A DNA stretch of 64,000 bases, taken from NCBI RefSeq assembly GCF_001405015.1, contig NZ_CYZX01000008.1, positions 1 through 64,000 on the forward strand. Reading direction: 5' to 3'. This DNA is from Clostridium disporicum (GTDB lineage Bacteria; Bacillota; Clostridia; Clostridiales; Clostridiaceae). Shown here piece after piece: positions 8,637 to 17,522 of this stretch; positions within the stretch are counted from its first letter, which is position 1; each line of letters starts with the position of its first letter. The notes under the pieces are model-generated. The model had not been told where the DNA came from and did no database searches. It worked only from the letters and a program-made list of their open reading frames with translations. The position numbers and the translations under genes were made by a program.

Positions 8637-10298
8637 TTAGAACAATCCAACAATTTTTCCATTTTCTTGTATATCCATTTTATTAGCCGCTGGAACCTTT
8701 GGTAATCCTGGCATTGTCATTATATCTCCAGTTAAAGCAACTATAAATCCAGCTCCATTTGAAACTCTTATTTCCTTAACAGTTATAGTAAAGTTTTCTG
8801 GTCTTCCTAGAAGCGTTGGATCATCTGATAATGAATATTGAGTTTTCGCCATACATATTGGTAGTTTATCCAAACCTATTCTTTCTAAATTAGCTATTTG
8901 CTTTTTAGCAGCATTAGTATAGTTAACACCAGTTGCTCCATAAATTTCTTTAGCTATAGTTAATATTTTTGATTCTATAGATTCTTCTTTATTATATATA
9001 GGAGAGAATTCTGATTTTTCATCTAAAGATTGAATAACTGCATTAGCTAGTTCTATTCCACCTTCTCCACCTTTTTCCCAGACCTCTGAAAGTGCAACTT
9101 TAACTCCTAGCCCTTCACAGAATTCCTTTATAGCTTCTTCCTCTTCTTTGCTATCTGTTAAGAATCTATTTATAGCTACTACTACTGGAACATTATATTT
9201 TTGAATATTTTCAATTTGTTTTTGTAAATTAGATAATCCATTTTTTAATACTTCTACATTTGGAATATTTAATTCATCTTTCTTACATCCACCATGATGC
9301 TTAAGTGCTCTTATTGTAGCCACTAAAACTACACAACTTGGTGCTAATTCACCATATCTACACTTAATATCGAAGAACTTCTCAGCACCTAAATCTGCTC
9401 CAAAACCTGCTTCTGTTACCACTATATCAGAAAGCTTTAATGCCATCTTTGTTGCAATTATAGAATTACATCCATGGGCAATATTAGCAAAAGGTCCTCC
9501 ATGTATTATTGCAGGAGTATTTTCTAAAGTTTGAACTAAATTAGGCTTTATAGCATCTTTCATTAATAATGCCATAGCACCTTGAACTTCTAATTGTTTT
9601 GCATAGACAGGATTATTGTCTAAATCATATGCAATTAATATATTTCCCATTCTTTCTTTTAAATCTTTTAGGTCAGTTGCTAAGCAAAGAATCGCCATAA
9701 TTTCTGATGCAACAGTTATCATGAATCCATCTTCTCTCAAGAAACCATTAATCGGTCCACCCATTCCAACTACTATATTTCTTAATGCTCTATCATTCAT
9801 ATCCATAACTCTTTTGAATAGAATCTTTCTTGTATCTATTCTTAATAAGTTTCCTTGATGAATATGATTATCTATAGCTGCGCATAATAAATTGTTTGCG
9901 CTTGTAATAGCATGCATATCACCTGTAAAGTGTAAATTAATATCTTCCATTGGAACTACTTGAGAATATCCACCTCCAGCTGCTCCACCTTTTATTCCAA
10001 ATACAGGTCCTAAAGAAGGTTCTCTTAATGCAATTATAGAATTTTTACCTAATTTACATAAAGCCTGACCTAGCCCAACTGTAACTGTTGATTTACCTTC
10101 TCCTGCTGGAGTTGGATTTATTGCTGTTACTAAAACTAACTTTCCGTCTTTTCCTTCTTTGTTTAAAATATCTAAAGATAATTTACATTTATATTTGCCA
10201 TAAAGATCTATCTCATCTTCATTTAAACCTATAGATTCTGCAATCTTTATTATTGGCTCCATCTTAGCTTCTTGTGCTATATCTATATCACTTTTCAT
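8637..10298 (-). CDS. fhs: Formate--tetrahydrofolate ligase
   Basis: ATP-dependent synthesis of 10-formyl-THF from formate and THF. The 553-residue protein has the family length. It has a P-loop in NPTPAGEGKSTVTVG (about 62-76), the FGIKGGAAGGGYSQV segment, and the C-terminal LTGDIMTMPGLPK motif. It follows purD in the same direction, so it can supply 10-formyl-THF to PurN and PurH. It also has its own extended -10 element upstream. The ATG at 10298 is preceded by GGGGG. In acetogens this enzyme belongs to the Wood-Ljungdahl pathway; here the context argues for a purine role. Confidence 0.97.
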   Translation of the reverse strand: MKSDIDIAQEAKMEPIIKIAESIGLNEDEIDLYGKYKCKLSLDILNKEGKDGKLVLVTAINPTPAGEGKSTVTVGLGQALCKLGKNSIIALREPSLGPVFGIKGGAAGGGYSQVVPMEDINLHFTGDMHAITSANNLLCAAIDNHIHQGNLLRIDTRKILFKRVMDMNDRALRNIVVGMGGPINGFLREDGFMITVASEIMAILCLATDLKDLKERMGNILIAYDLDNNPVYAKQLEVQGAMALLMKDAIKPNLVQTLENTPAIIHGGPFANIAHGCNSIIATKMALKLSDIVVTEAGFGADLGAEKFFDIKCRYGELAPSCVVLVATIRALKHHGGCKKDELNIPNVEVLKNGLSNLQKQIENIQKYNVPVVVAINRFLTDSKEEEEAIKEFCEGLGVKVALSEVWEKGGEGGIELANAVIQSLDEKSEFSPIYNKEESIESKILTIAKEIYGATGVNYTNAAKKQIANLERIGLDKLPICMAKTQYSLSDDPTLLGRPENFTITVKEIRVSNGAGFIVALTGDIMTMPGLPKVPAANKMDIQENGKIVGLF

Positions 10299-10339
10299 TT
10301 TTATTACCCCCTAACTAGGCATTTATTATTATTTTTTTC

Positions 10340-10348
10340 ATTATATCA
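10340..10348 (-). promoter_or_regulatory. Possible fhs promoter (extended -10)
   Basis: TGATATAAT on the minus strand, about 40 nt before the fhs start, between purD and fhs. No good -35 is visible, but an extended -10 can work without one. There is no clear terminator after purD, so read-through from the pur operon is also likely. Confidence 0.45.
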
Positions 10349-10386
10349 CCTAAACATACAAATTTAACATAGTATTTAAAATATAA

Positions 10387-11637
10387 TTATTTTGCAATTC
10401 CAATATCACTTCTACAATAGGCTCCTTCAAAATTAACTTTTTCTCTAATTTTATAAGCAGCCTCTCTTGCCTCTTCTAAAGTTCTTCCCTTTCCAACAAC
10501 AGATAAAACTCTTCCACCATTAGTTATTAACTTACCTTCTTCTAATTTTGCTCCAGCTACAAATACATTACTTAACTCTGTATTATCAATTTCTATTTCA
10601 TAGCCTGTGCAAGCTTTATCAGGATAACCTTTTGAAGAAAGCACTACATTAACACAATATCCTTCTTCCCACTCAACTTCTGAATCTTCTAATTTTTCAT
10701 CTAACGCTTTTTCAATTAAATCTAAAAGGTCTGTCTTCATTAAAGTAAGAACTGACTGAGTTTCAGGGTCTCCCATTCTAACGTTATATTCTAAAAGTTT
10801 AACGCCTTTTTCAGTTATCATTATTCCAAAGAATATTATTCCTTTAAAATCCATTCCTTCTTCTCTAATACCCATTAAGGTTTTATCCATTATGTTTTCG
10901 TAGAAATCTTTTAATACTCCATCTGTTACGTAAGGATTTGGGCAAACTACTCCCATTCCACCTGTATTAGGTCCCTTATTTCCATCAAATATTTGTTTAT
11001 GATCTTTTGCAGATAAAAATGGTATTATCGTTTTTCCATCTGTTATTGATAATATAGAAGCTTCTATACCTACTAAAAACTCTTCTATAACTACCCTCCT
11101 ACCTGCTCCTTTAAACATATCTTGAACCATAAATAAATCTATAGTATCTAAAGCTGTATTTAGTTCTTCACAAATAACTACACCTTTTCCAGCAGCTAAT
11201 CCATCAGCTTTTATAACTATTGGGTAGCTACAAGTTTCTAAGTATGCTTTTGCTTCTTCAGCATCATAAAACACTTCATACTCAGCTGTACTAACTCCAT
11301 ACTTTTTCATGAAGTCTTTTGAAAAACTTTTACTTCCTTCAAGTTCAGCACCTTTTTTATCAGGTCCAAATATTCTTAAGCCTTCGCTTCTAAACTTATC
11401 TACTATTCCTTTAGTTAAAGGTTCTTCAGGCCCAACAATAGTCAAATCTATATTATTCTCTTTTGCAAAAGATAAAAGTTCATCTATATCAGTTATATTT
11501 AAATTTTCACATTTCTCATATAAAGCTGTTCCACCATTTCCTGGCGCTACATATATCTTAGATACCTTTTCATTTTGAGCTATCTTAAAAGCAATAGCAC
11601 TTTCTCTTCCACCAGAACCAACTAATAAAATCTTCAT
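10387..11637 (-). CDS. purD: Phosphoribosylamine--glycine ligase (GAR synthetase)
   Basis: Second step of purine synthesis: joins glycine to phosphoribosylamine using ATP. The 416-residue ATP-grasp protein has the N-terminal GSGGRESAIAFK motif and the APGNGGTA segment. The ATP-grasp core includes VIKADGLAAGKGV, the PurD signature KDHKQIFDGNKGPNTGGMG, and ligands in LEYNVRMGDPETQ. It is the last gene of the purL-E-C-F-M-N-H-D operon, with 60 nt holding a long hairpin between it and purH. The ATG at 11637 has GGGGG upstream. Confidence 0.97.
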   Translation of the reverse strand: MKILLVGSGGRESAIAFKIAQNEKVSKIYVAPGNGGTALYEKCENLNITDIDELLSFAKENNIDLTIVGPEEPLTKGIVDKFRSEGLRIFGPDKKGAELEGSKSFSKDFMKKYGVSTAEYEVFYDAEEAKAYLETCSYPIVIKADGLAAGKGVVICEELNTALDTIDLFMVQDMFKGAGRRVVIEEFLVGIEASILSITDGKTIIPFLSAKDHKQIFDGNKGPNTGGMGVVCPNPYVTDGVLKDFYENIMDKTLMGIREEGMDFKGIIFFGIMITEKGVKLLEYNVRMGDPETQSVLTLMKTDLLDLIEKALDEKLEDSEVEWEEGYCVNVVLSSKGYPDKACTGYEIEIDNTELSNVFVAGAKLEEGKLITNGGRVLSVVGKGRTLEEAREAAYKIREKVNFEGAYCRSDIGIAK

Positions 11638-11657
11638 TTAAAAATCCCCCTATAATT

Positions 11658-11691
11658 AAAGCTATATGAAAAATTAGTTTCATATAGCTTT
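11658..11691. other. Intercistronic hairpin between purH and purD
   Basis: A perfect 14-bp stem, AAAGCTATATGAAA (11658-11671) and TTTCATATAGCTTT (11678-11691), has a 6-nt loop. On the minus strand no T-run follows, so it is not an ordinary terminator. It may stabilise or process the operon mRNA. Confidence 0.6.
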
Positions 11692-11697
11692 ATAAAA

Positions 11698-13203
11698 TTA
11701 GTGTTTAAAATGTCTAATTCCTGTAAACACCATTGATATTCCATGTTCATTACATGCAGTTATCGATTCTTCATCTCTAATAGAGCCACCTGGTTGAACA
11801 ATTGCTTTTATACCATATTTTACAGCTTCATCTACACAATCTCTAAACGGGAAGAATGCATCTGATGCTAATACAGTTGCTCCTTTTCCTCTTTCTAACG
11901 CTTCAGTAGTTGCCCAAATTCTATTAACTTGTCCCCCACCAATTCCTATTGCTACTCCATCTTTAATAGCAACAATAGCATTAGATTTTACATATTTAAC
12001 AACCTTCATTCCAAATTCCATATCTCTTAATTCATTTTCAGTTGGCTTCTTTTCTGTAACAACTTTTAATTCATTTTGTAATTTTAAATCTTCTTCTTGA
12101 ACTAATATTCCACCATCTACAGTTACCATAAATTTTTTAGCACTTGGCTTTTGATTGCATTTTATCACTCTTAAATTCTTCTTAGCTTTTAAAACTTCTA
12201 AAGCTCCTTCAGTAAATGATGGGGCTGCAACAACTTCTAAGAATATTTTACTCATCTCTCTAGCAGTCTCTTCATCTATCTCTCTATTTACTGCAACAAT
12301 TCCACCAAATATAGATATTGGATCTGCATCATGAGCTTTCTTATAAACTTCAAATGAAGATTCTCCTATTGCAACTCCACAAGGTGTATTATGTTTTAGT
12401 GCACAACAAGCTGTTTCTTCAAATTCATTACATACCTTCCACGCAATATCTAAGTCTTTTATATTATTGTAAGATAATTCTTTTCCATTTAATATTTCAA
12501 AGCTATTCATAGCTCCGTCAAACTCATTTGATGAATAATAAGCAGCACTTTGATGTGGATTTTCACCATATCTTAAGCTTTGTTTCTTTTTATACGAAAT
12601 AGAAAGATATTCAGGATATTCTTCTTCACCTTCTAATAAGAAGTTAGATATAGCTGCATCATAAGCATTAGTTAAGTTAAATACCTTACCTGCTAAAATC
12701 TTTCTTAATTTAAATGAAACCTCTCCATTTTTCTTTATTTCATCTATAACTCTCTCATAGTCCTCTTTATCACTTAAAACAACAACATCTCTAAAATTCT
12801 TAGCTGCTGATCTAAGCATTGTTGGGCCACCAATATCTATAAATTCAACCTTTTCCTCGAAGCTTAAATCTTCACGTACTTTTTCAAAGAAAGGATATAA
12901 GTTAACTACAACATAATCAATTGTGTTTATTTCTCTTTCTTTTAAGGTATTCATATGCTCTTCTTTATCTCTTATAGCTAATATACCTGCATGTATAATT
13001 GGGTGTAATGTCTTAACTCTTCCGTCTAGCATCTCTGGAAAATTTGTTACTTCATTTACCTCAACAACATTTATCCCATTATCTTTTAAGTATTTAAATG
13101 TTCCACCTGTAGAAATAATTTCTACATCTATACTTTCTAAAAATCTTGCTAGATCTAAAACTCCATCTTTATTGAAAACACTTATTAAAGCTCTTTTTTT
13201 CAT
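11698..13203 (-). CDS. purH: Bifunctional AICAR transformylase / IMP cyclohydrolase
   Basis: Catalyses the last two steps to IMP: formyl transfer from 10-formyl-THF to AICAR, then ring closure. The 501-residue protein has an N-terminal MGS-like cyclohydrolase domain (ALISVFNKDGVLDLA, STGGTFKYLK, HPIIHAGIL) and a C-terminal transformylase domain with SLRYGENPHQSAA, the catalytic KHNTPCG motif, and SDAFFPFRD. The ATG at 13203 follows GAGGTG; purN ends 1 nt before it. It belongs to the pur operon. Confidence 0.97.
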   Translation of the reverse strand: MKKRALISVFNKDGVLDLARFLESIDVEIISTGGTFKYLKDNGINVVEVNEVTNFPEMLDGRVKTLHPIIHAGILAIRDKEEHMNTLKEREINTIDYVVVNLYPFFEKVREDLSFEEKVEFIDIGGPTMLRSAAKNFRDVVVLSDKEDYERVIDEIKKNGEVSFKLRKILAGKVFNLTNAYDAAISNFLLEGEEEYPEYLSISYKKKQSLRYGENPHQSAAYYSSNEFDGAMNSFEILNGKELSYNNIKDLDIAWKVCNEFEETACCALKHNTPCGVAIGESSFEVYKKAHDADPISIFGGIVAVNREIDEETAREMSKIFLEVVAAPSFTEGALEVLKAKKNLRVIKCNQKPSAKKFMVTVDGGILVQEEDLKLQNELKVVTEKKPTENELRDMEFGMKVVKYVKSNAIVAIKDGVAIGIGGGQVNRIWATTEALERGKGATVLASDAFFPFRDCVDEAVKYGIKAIVQPGGSIRDEESITACNEHGISMVFTGIRHFKH

Positions 13204-13204
13204 A

Positions 13205-13819
13205 CTACACCTCTTCTTTTATAATAACCTTATTGTTTACTATCTCAATTTTCCCTTCACTTATAAGCTTAATTGCTTTAGGAAGATTTAAATGCTCTTT
13301 TACTAAAATCTTTTTTTGAAGAGTTTCATAGGTATCATCAGGTGTTACACTTACTATATCCTGTAAGATTATCGCACCTCCATCAACCTCTTCATTTACA
13401 AAATGAACTGTACATCCTGAATATTTAACACCTTTTTCAATAGCAGCTTTATGTACGTACTCGCCATACATTTTATCTCCGCAAAAGGCTGGGATAAGAG
13501 AAGGATGAATATTGATTATTCTATTTTTAAATACCTTTAATATTTCACCTTCTAATATTGATAGATATCCAGCTAATACTATTAAATCAACATCTTTTAC
13601 TACTTCTAAAATCCTATTAGATGTTTCACACCCAAATTCTTTCTTACTAATAACACAAGTTTTTATATTATGCTTTTTTGCTCTCTCTAAAGCATATATT
13701 CCATCTTTACTTCCAATAACAACATCTATTGAAGCATTTATGTATCCATCATTAATTTTATCTATTATTGATTGAAGGTTTGAACCTCCACCAGAAGCAA
13801 GTACTGCTATTTTAAACAA
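13205..13819 (-). CDS. purN: Phosphoribosylglycinamide formyltransferase (GAR transformylase)
   Basis: Transfers a formyl group from 10-formyl-THF to GAR. The 204-residue protein starts with the PRPP/GAR-binding segment VLASGGGSNLQSII. It has the catalytic INIHPSLIP motif (Asn-His) and the HFVNEEVDGGAII segment carrying the catalytic Asp-type loop. The start codon is TTG at 13819, chosen because GGAGG lies 9 nt upstream. The frame overlaps the end of purM by 13 nt, which suggests coupling. This is the folate-using PurN type; no formate-using PurT is seen. Confidence 0.95.
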   Translation of the reverse strand: MFKIAVLASGGGSNLQSIIDKINDGYINASIDVVIGSKDGIYALERAKKHNIKTCVISKKEFGCETSNRILEVVKDVDLIVLAGYLSILEGEILKVFKNRIINIHPSLIPAFCGDKMYGEYVHKAAIEKGVKYSGCTVHFVNEEVDGGAIILQDIVSVTPDDTYETLQKKILVKEHLNLPKAIKLISEGKIEIVNNKVIIKEEV

Positions 13820-14811
13820 ATACCCTCACCTCCAGGTGTTATATAGCCAATTTCATAAGCCTCTTCTCCACATTCCTTAAGCTCACTTAAAATCTCGTTA
13901 ACATCTTTTTCATCTACACATAAGATAAATCCTATTCCCATATTAAAAGTGTTATACATATGCTCTCTATTAACACCTAATCTTTCCATCTCTAAGAATA
14001 TCTCTGGAAGTTTGTAACTTTCCTTTTCTATAACCGCAGTTAGATTTTCTCTTCCATTAAACATTCTTGGAACATTTTCAATAAATCCGCCACCTGTTAT
14101 ATGCGCCATTCCTTTTACTTTAAATTTATCTAATATACTTAAAACCGGTTTAACATATATCTTAGTTGGTTCTAAAAGTGTTTCATATATTGGTCTACCA
14201 TTAAATTCTCTATCTAAATCAGTAAACACTTTTCTTACAAGAGAATATCCATTTGAATGAATTCCAGAAGAGGCTATTCCTATAAGCTTGTCCCCCTCTT
14301 TAATGTCTTGCCCACTTATTATTTGCTCTTTTTCAACTACACCTACTGCAAAGCCTGCAATATCATAATCCCCTTCTTTATAAAAACCTGGCATTTCGGC
14401 AGTTTCTCCACCGATTAATGCACAATCAGATTGAAGACACCCTTCTGAAACACCTTTTACTAAATCTGCTGCTACCTCTGCTTCAAGCTTTCCACATGCT
14501 ATATAATCTAAGAAATATAAAGGTTTTGCTCCATGACATAAAATATCGTTCACGCACATAGCGACACAATCTATACCTACAGTGTCATACTTTCTCTTTT
14601 TACAAGCTATATCTAATTTAGTTCCTACTCCATCAGTTCCTGAAACTAACACTGGTCTTCTGTACCCTTCTGGTATTTCAATCATCCCTCCAAAAGAACC
14701 TAACCCATTTAAAACATACTTACTCATAGTTTCTTTTGCATAGTTTTGAATAAGCTTTACAGACTTATATCCTTCTTCTATATTAACCCCTGATTCCTTG
14801 TAAGTTAGCAT
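13807..14811 (-). CDS. purM: Phosphoribosylformylglycinamidine cyclo-ligase (AIR synthetase)
   Basis: Closes the imidazole ring to form AIR, using ATP. The 334-residue protein shows LVSGTDGVGTKLDIA, the CVAMCVNDILCHGAKPLYFLDY region (abbreviated here as VNDILCHGA), LIGGETAEMPGFY, and GLASSGIHSNGYSLVRK-like text (IASSGIHSNGYSLVRK). These are all hallmarks of the PurM/SelD/HypE fold. The ATG at 14811 overlaps the purF stop region by 7 nt; the downstream purN overlaps its end by 13 nt. Confidence 0.96.
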   Translation of the reverse strand: MLTYKESGVNIEEGYKSVKLIQNYAKETMSKYVLNGLGSFGGMIEIPEGYRRPVLVSGTDGVGTKLDIACKKRKYDTVGIDCVAMCVNDILCHGAKPLYFLDYIACGKLEAEVAADLVKGVSEGCLQSDCALIGGETAEMPGFYKEGDYDIAGFAVGVVEKEQIISGQDIKEGDKLIGIASSGIHSNGYSLVRKVFTDLDREFNGRPIYETLLEPTKIYVKPVLSILDKFKVKGMAHITGGGFIENVPRMFNGRENLTAVIEKESYKLPEIFLEMERLGVNREHMYNTFNMGIGFILCVDEKDVNEILSELKECGEEAYEIGYITPGGEGICLK

Positions 14812-16256
14812 AACACTTCTTCCTCCTCAAGATTCTCATTTAATTTTTCCATCGGTGCTGAAACTGGATAAACTCCATTAAAACATCCTACACAGAAGTT
14901 TCTTCTTCCGTAAAACCCTTCATACATTCCCTCTAAACTTAAGTATCCTAAAGAATCACAACCTATTGTTTCTCTTATTTCTTCTACTGATTTATTAGCT
15001 CCTATAAGTTCACTTCTATAAGGAGTATCTATTCCAAAATAACAAGGAAATTTAACTATTGGTGAAGCTACAAGAAAATGTACCTCTGTTGCTCCTGCCC
15101 TTCTTAAAGAATCTATTAAATGCTTTGATGTAGTACCTCTTACTATGGAATCATCTATAAGAATAACTCTTTTTCCTTTTACATTAACTTTAAGAGGATT
15201 TAACTTTACCGCAACTGCTCTTTCCCTTAGTTCTTGAGATGGTGATATAAACGTTCTCCCCACATATCTATTTTTAACAAATCCCATCTCATAAGGAATT
15301 CCTGAAGCCTTAGAATATCCAACAGCTGCTGGTATTCCTGAGTCAGGCACTGCCACTACTAAATCAGCATCTATTTTGTGTTCTTGATAAAGAACTTCTC
15401 CTTGTTTAACTCTTGTATTATAAACATCTAATTCATCTATAACTGAATCTGGTCTTGCAAAGTATATATACTCAAAAGCACAAGTCTGACATGTAGTTCC
15501 TTCTGAATACTTAATAGATTTAACTCCATCACTATCGATTACTACTATTTCTCCCGGCTCTATATCACGAACCAACTCTGCTCCTACCGAATCTAAAGCA
15601 CAACTTTCAGAAGAAAGAATATATCCTTCATCAATCTTTCCAAGACATAGAGGTCTTATTCCATGCGGATCTCTTATTCCTATTAGTTTATCCTTTGTCA
15701 TAATAACCATCGCAAAAGAACCTCTTACTGCAGAAATTGCATTAACAACAGCTCTTTCTATGCCTCTTTTAGAACCTCTAGCTATAAGTGATGCTAAAAC
15801 TTCTGAATCAACTGATGTATGAAAAACATGTCCACCATCCTCTAATAACTCACGTATAACATCAGCATTTACTAAATTTCCATTATGAGCCATAGCTATA
15901 GGCCCTAACTTTGTATTTGCTAAAAGCGGTTGAGCATTTTCAACTGTTTTAGCTCCAGCTGTAGAATATCTAACATGACCTACGCTTATATTCCCATTTA
16001 AAGATTTAAGATAATCTAAATTATCACTATTAAAAGCTTCTGTAATCAAACCAAGTCCCTTATGAATTTTTACTTCTTCTCCATTAGCAACTGCTATTCC
16101 TGCACTTTCTTGTCCTCTATGTTGAAGTGCATAAAGACCATAATAAGTTACTGATGCAACATCAACTGGTTTATTTACATATATCCCAAAAACACCACAT
16201 TCGTCTTTAAATTTACCATTTGCAGGATCCATAATATCAATTGATGAATTTATCAT
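14805..16256 (-). CDS. purF: Amidophosphoribosyltransferase
   Basis: Committed step of purine synthesis: PRPP plus glutamine to phosphoribosylamine. The 483-residue protein has a 19-residue propeptide ending in DE before the expected catalytic Cys20 (CGVFGIY). An Ntn-type glutaminase domain is followed by a PRTase domain with the PRPP loop VILIDDSIVRGTTS. The conserved cysteines of the B. subtilis-type [4Fe-4S] cluster appear to be present (TCQTC, FPCYFGID, NFCVGCFNG). Such clusters make the enzyme oxygen-sensitive in B. subtilis (family knowledge). The ATG at 16256 follows AAGGGAG. Confidence 0.97.
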   Translation of the reverse strand: MINSSIDIMDPANGKFKDECGVFGIYVNKPVDVASVTYYGLYALQHRGQESAGIAVANGEEVKIHKGLGLITEAFNSDNLDYLKSLNGNISVGHVRYSTAGAKTVENAQPLLANTKLGPIAMAHNGNLVNADVIRELLEDGGHVFHTSVDSEVLASLIARGSKRGIERAVVNAISAVRGSFAMVIMTKDKLIGIRDPHGIRPLCLGKIDEGYILSSESCALDSVGAELVRDIEPGEIVVIDSDGVKSIKYSEGTTCQTCAFEYIYFARPDSVIDELDVYNTRVKQGEVLYQEHKIDADLVVAVPDSGIPAAVGYSKASGIPYEMGFVKNRYVGRTFISPSQELRERAVAVKLNPLKVNVKGKRVILIDDSIVRGTTSKHLIDSLRRAGATEVHFLVASPIVKFPCYFGIDTPYRSELIGANKSVEEIRETIGCDSLGYLSLEGMYEGFYGRRNFCVGCFNGVYPVSAPMEKLNENLEEEEVLC

Positions 16257-16283
16257 TTTTAAATCTCCCTTAAATTCTTTATT

Positions 16284-16994
16284 TTACCCTTGTATTCTCT
16301 TTAAAATTTCTACGTATGCTTCTTCAACATTACCCATATCTCTTCTAAATCTATCTTTATCTAACTTTTCTCCAGTTGTTGAATCCCAGAATCTACATGT
16401 ATCCGGTGATATTTCATCAGCTAAAACAACTTCACCATTTGGCAATCTACCAAACTCAATTTTAAAATCTATTAAATCTATATTTTGCTTTTTAAAGAAT
16501 TCTTTTAATAAATCATTTATCTTAGCAGTCATTTCGTAAATGTTATTTAACTCCTCAAAAGTAGTTGCTCCAATACCGACTGCATGATAATCATTTATTA
16601 ACGGGTCACCTAGACTATCATCTTTGTATGATAATTCAAAAACAGTAGTCTTCAATTTAAACCCTTCTTCTAATCCCAATCTCTTTGCCATGCTTCCAGC
16701 AGCAACATTTCTTACTATAACTTCAAGTGGCACTATTTCTACTCTTTTACAAAGTTGATCTCTATCATTTAACTTTTCTATAAAATGAGTCTTGATTCCA
16801 TTCTTATTTAACATTTCAAAAATCATTGATGTAATTTGATTGTTAAGAACACCTTTATTTTGTATTTGAGCTTTCTTTTCCCCATTAAAAGCTGTAGCAT
16901 CATCTTTATAATGAACTATTACATGTTCTTCATTGTCAGTTCTAAAAATTTGTTTTGCTTTTCCTTCATATAATTTTTCATACTTATTAACCAT
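16284..16994 (-). CDS. purC: SAICAR synthetase
   Basis: Joins aspartate to CAIR with ATP. The 236-residue protein has the normal bacterial length. It has the N-terminal EKLYEGKAKQIF motif, the signature LEVIVRNVAAGS, and the second signature LIDFKIEFGR followed by VLADEISPDTCRFWD. The ATG overlaps the purE stop in a TAATG arrangement, so the two are translationally coupled. It lies in the middle of the pur operon. Confidence 0.97.
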   Translation of the reverse strand: MVNKYEKLYEGKAKQIFRTDNEEHVIVHYKDDATAFNGEKKAQIQNKGVLNNQITSMIFEMLNKNGIKTHFIEKLNDRDQLCKRVEIVPLEVIVRNVAAGSMAKRLGLEEGFKLKTTVFELSYKDDSLGDPLINDYHAVGIGATTFEELNNIYEMTAKINDLLKEFFKKQNIDLIDFKIEFGRLPNGEVVLADEISPDTCRFWDSTTGEKLDKDRFRRDMGNVEEAYVEILKRIQG

Positions 16995-17473
16995 TACAAT
17001 TCCACTCCTTGTCCATTTTCTTCTATAAATTTTTTCTTCATATTTATTCTAAATTCAATTAATTTCTCTTTAATATCTGGATACTTTAATGACAGCATTT
17101 GAACTGCTAACATACCAGCATTGTAACTATTATTAATTCCTACAGTTGCAACCGGAATAGATTTTGGCATTTGAACTATTGATAAAAGAGCATCCATACC
17201 ATCTAACGCCGCTTTAACAGGAACTCCTATTACAGGTAATACAGTTTGAGATGCTATTACACCTGGAAGATGTGCTGCTAGTCCAGCTCCTGCAATAATA
17301 ACTTCATATCCTTCTTTTTCGATTTCTCTTAAAGTTTCTTCTAACTTCTCAGGTACTCTATGAGCTGAAAGAATAAATGCTTTATACTCTACTCCAAATT
17401 CCTTTAATGCAGTTGCTGCACCTCTCATTACTTCAGTATCTGATTTACTTCCAAAAAATATTGCTACTTTCAT
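16994..17473 (-). CDS. purE: PurE: N5-carboxyaminoimidazole ribonucleotide mutase-type protein
   Basis: Acts at the carboxylation step from AIR towards CAIR. The called protein has 159 residues and begins MKVAIFFGSKSDTEVM. It has SAHRVPE and GAGLAAHLPGVIAS, which match class I PurE; class II (direct AIR carboxylase) proteins have different residues there. Class I normally needs PurK to make N5-CAIR, but no purK is in this operon or window. The start is the ATG at 17473 with AAGGAGAG upstream; a longer frame reaching 17503 would swallow this site. purC overlaps the stop by 1 nt. Confidence 0.94.
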   Translation of the reverse strand: MKVAIFFGSKSDTEVMRGAATALKEFGVEYKAFILSAHRVPEKLEETLREIEKEGYEVIIAGAGLAAHLPGVIASQTVLPVIGVPVKAALDGMDALLSIVQMPKSIPVATVGINNSYNAGMLAVQMLSLKYPDIKEKLIEFRINMKKKFIEENGQGVEL

Positions 17474-17497
17474 GAAATACACTCTCCTTACTTTAAG

Positions 17498-17522
17498 AAT
17501 CAATTATTTAAAATAATTGATT
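17498..17522. other. Hairpin over the purL stop codon
   Basis: An 11-bp perfect stem, AATCAATTATT (17498-17508) and AATAATTGATT (17512-17522), has a 3-nt loop. It spans the purL stop at 17504-17506. No T-run follows on the minus strand. The purE ribosome-binding site is only a few nt downstream. Confidence 0.55.
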
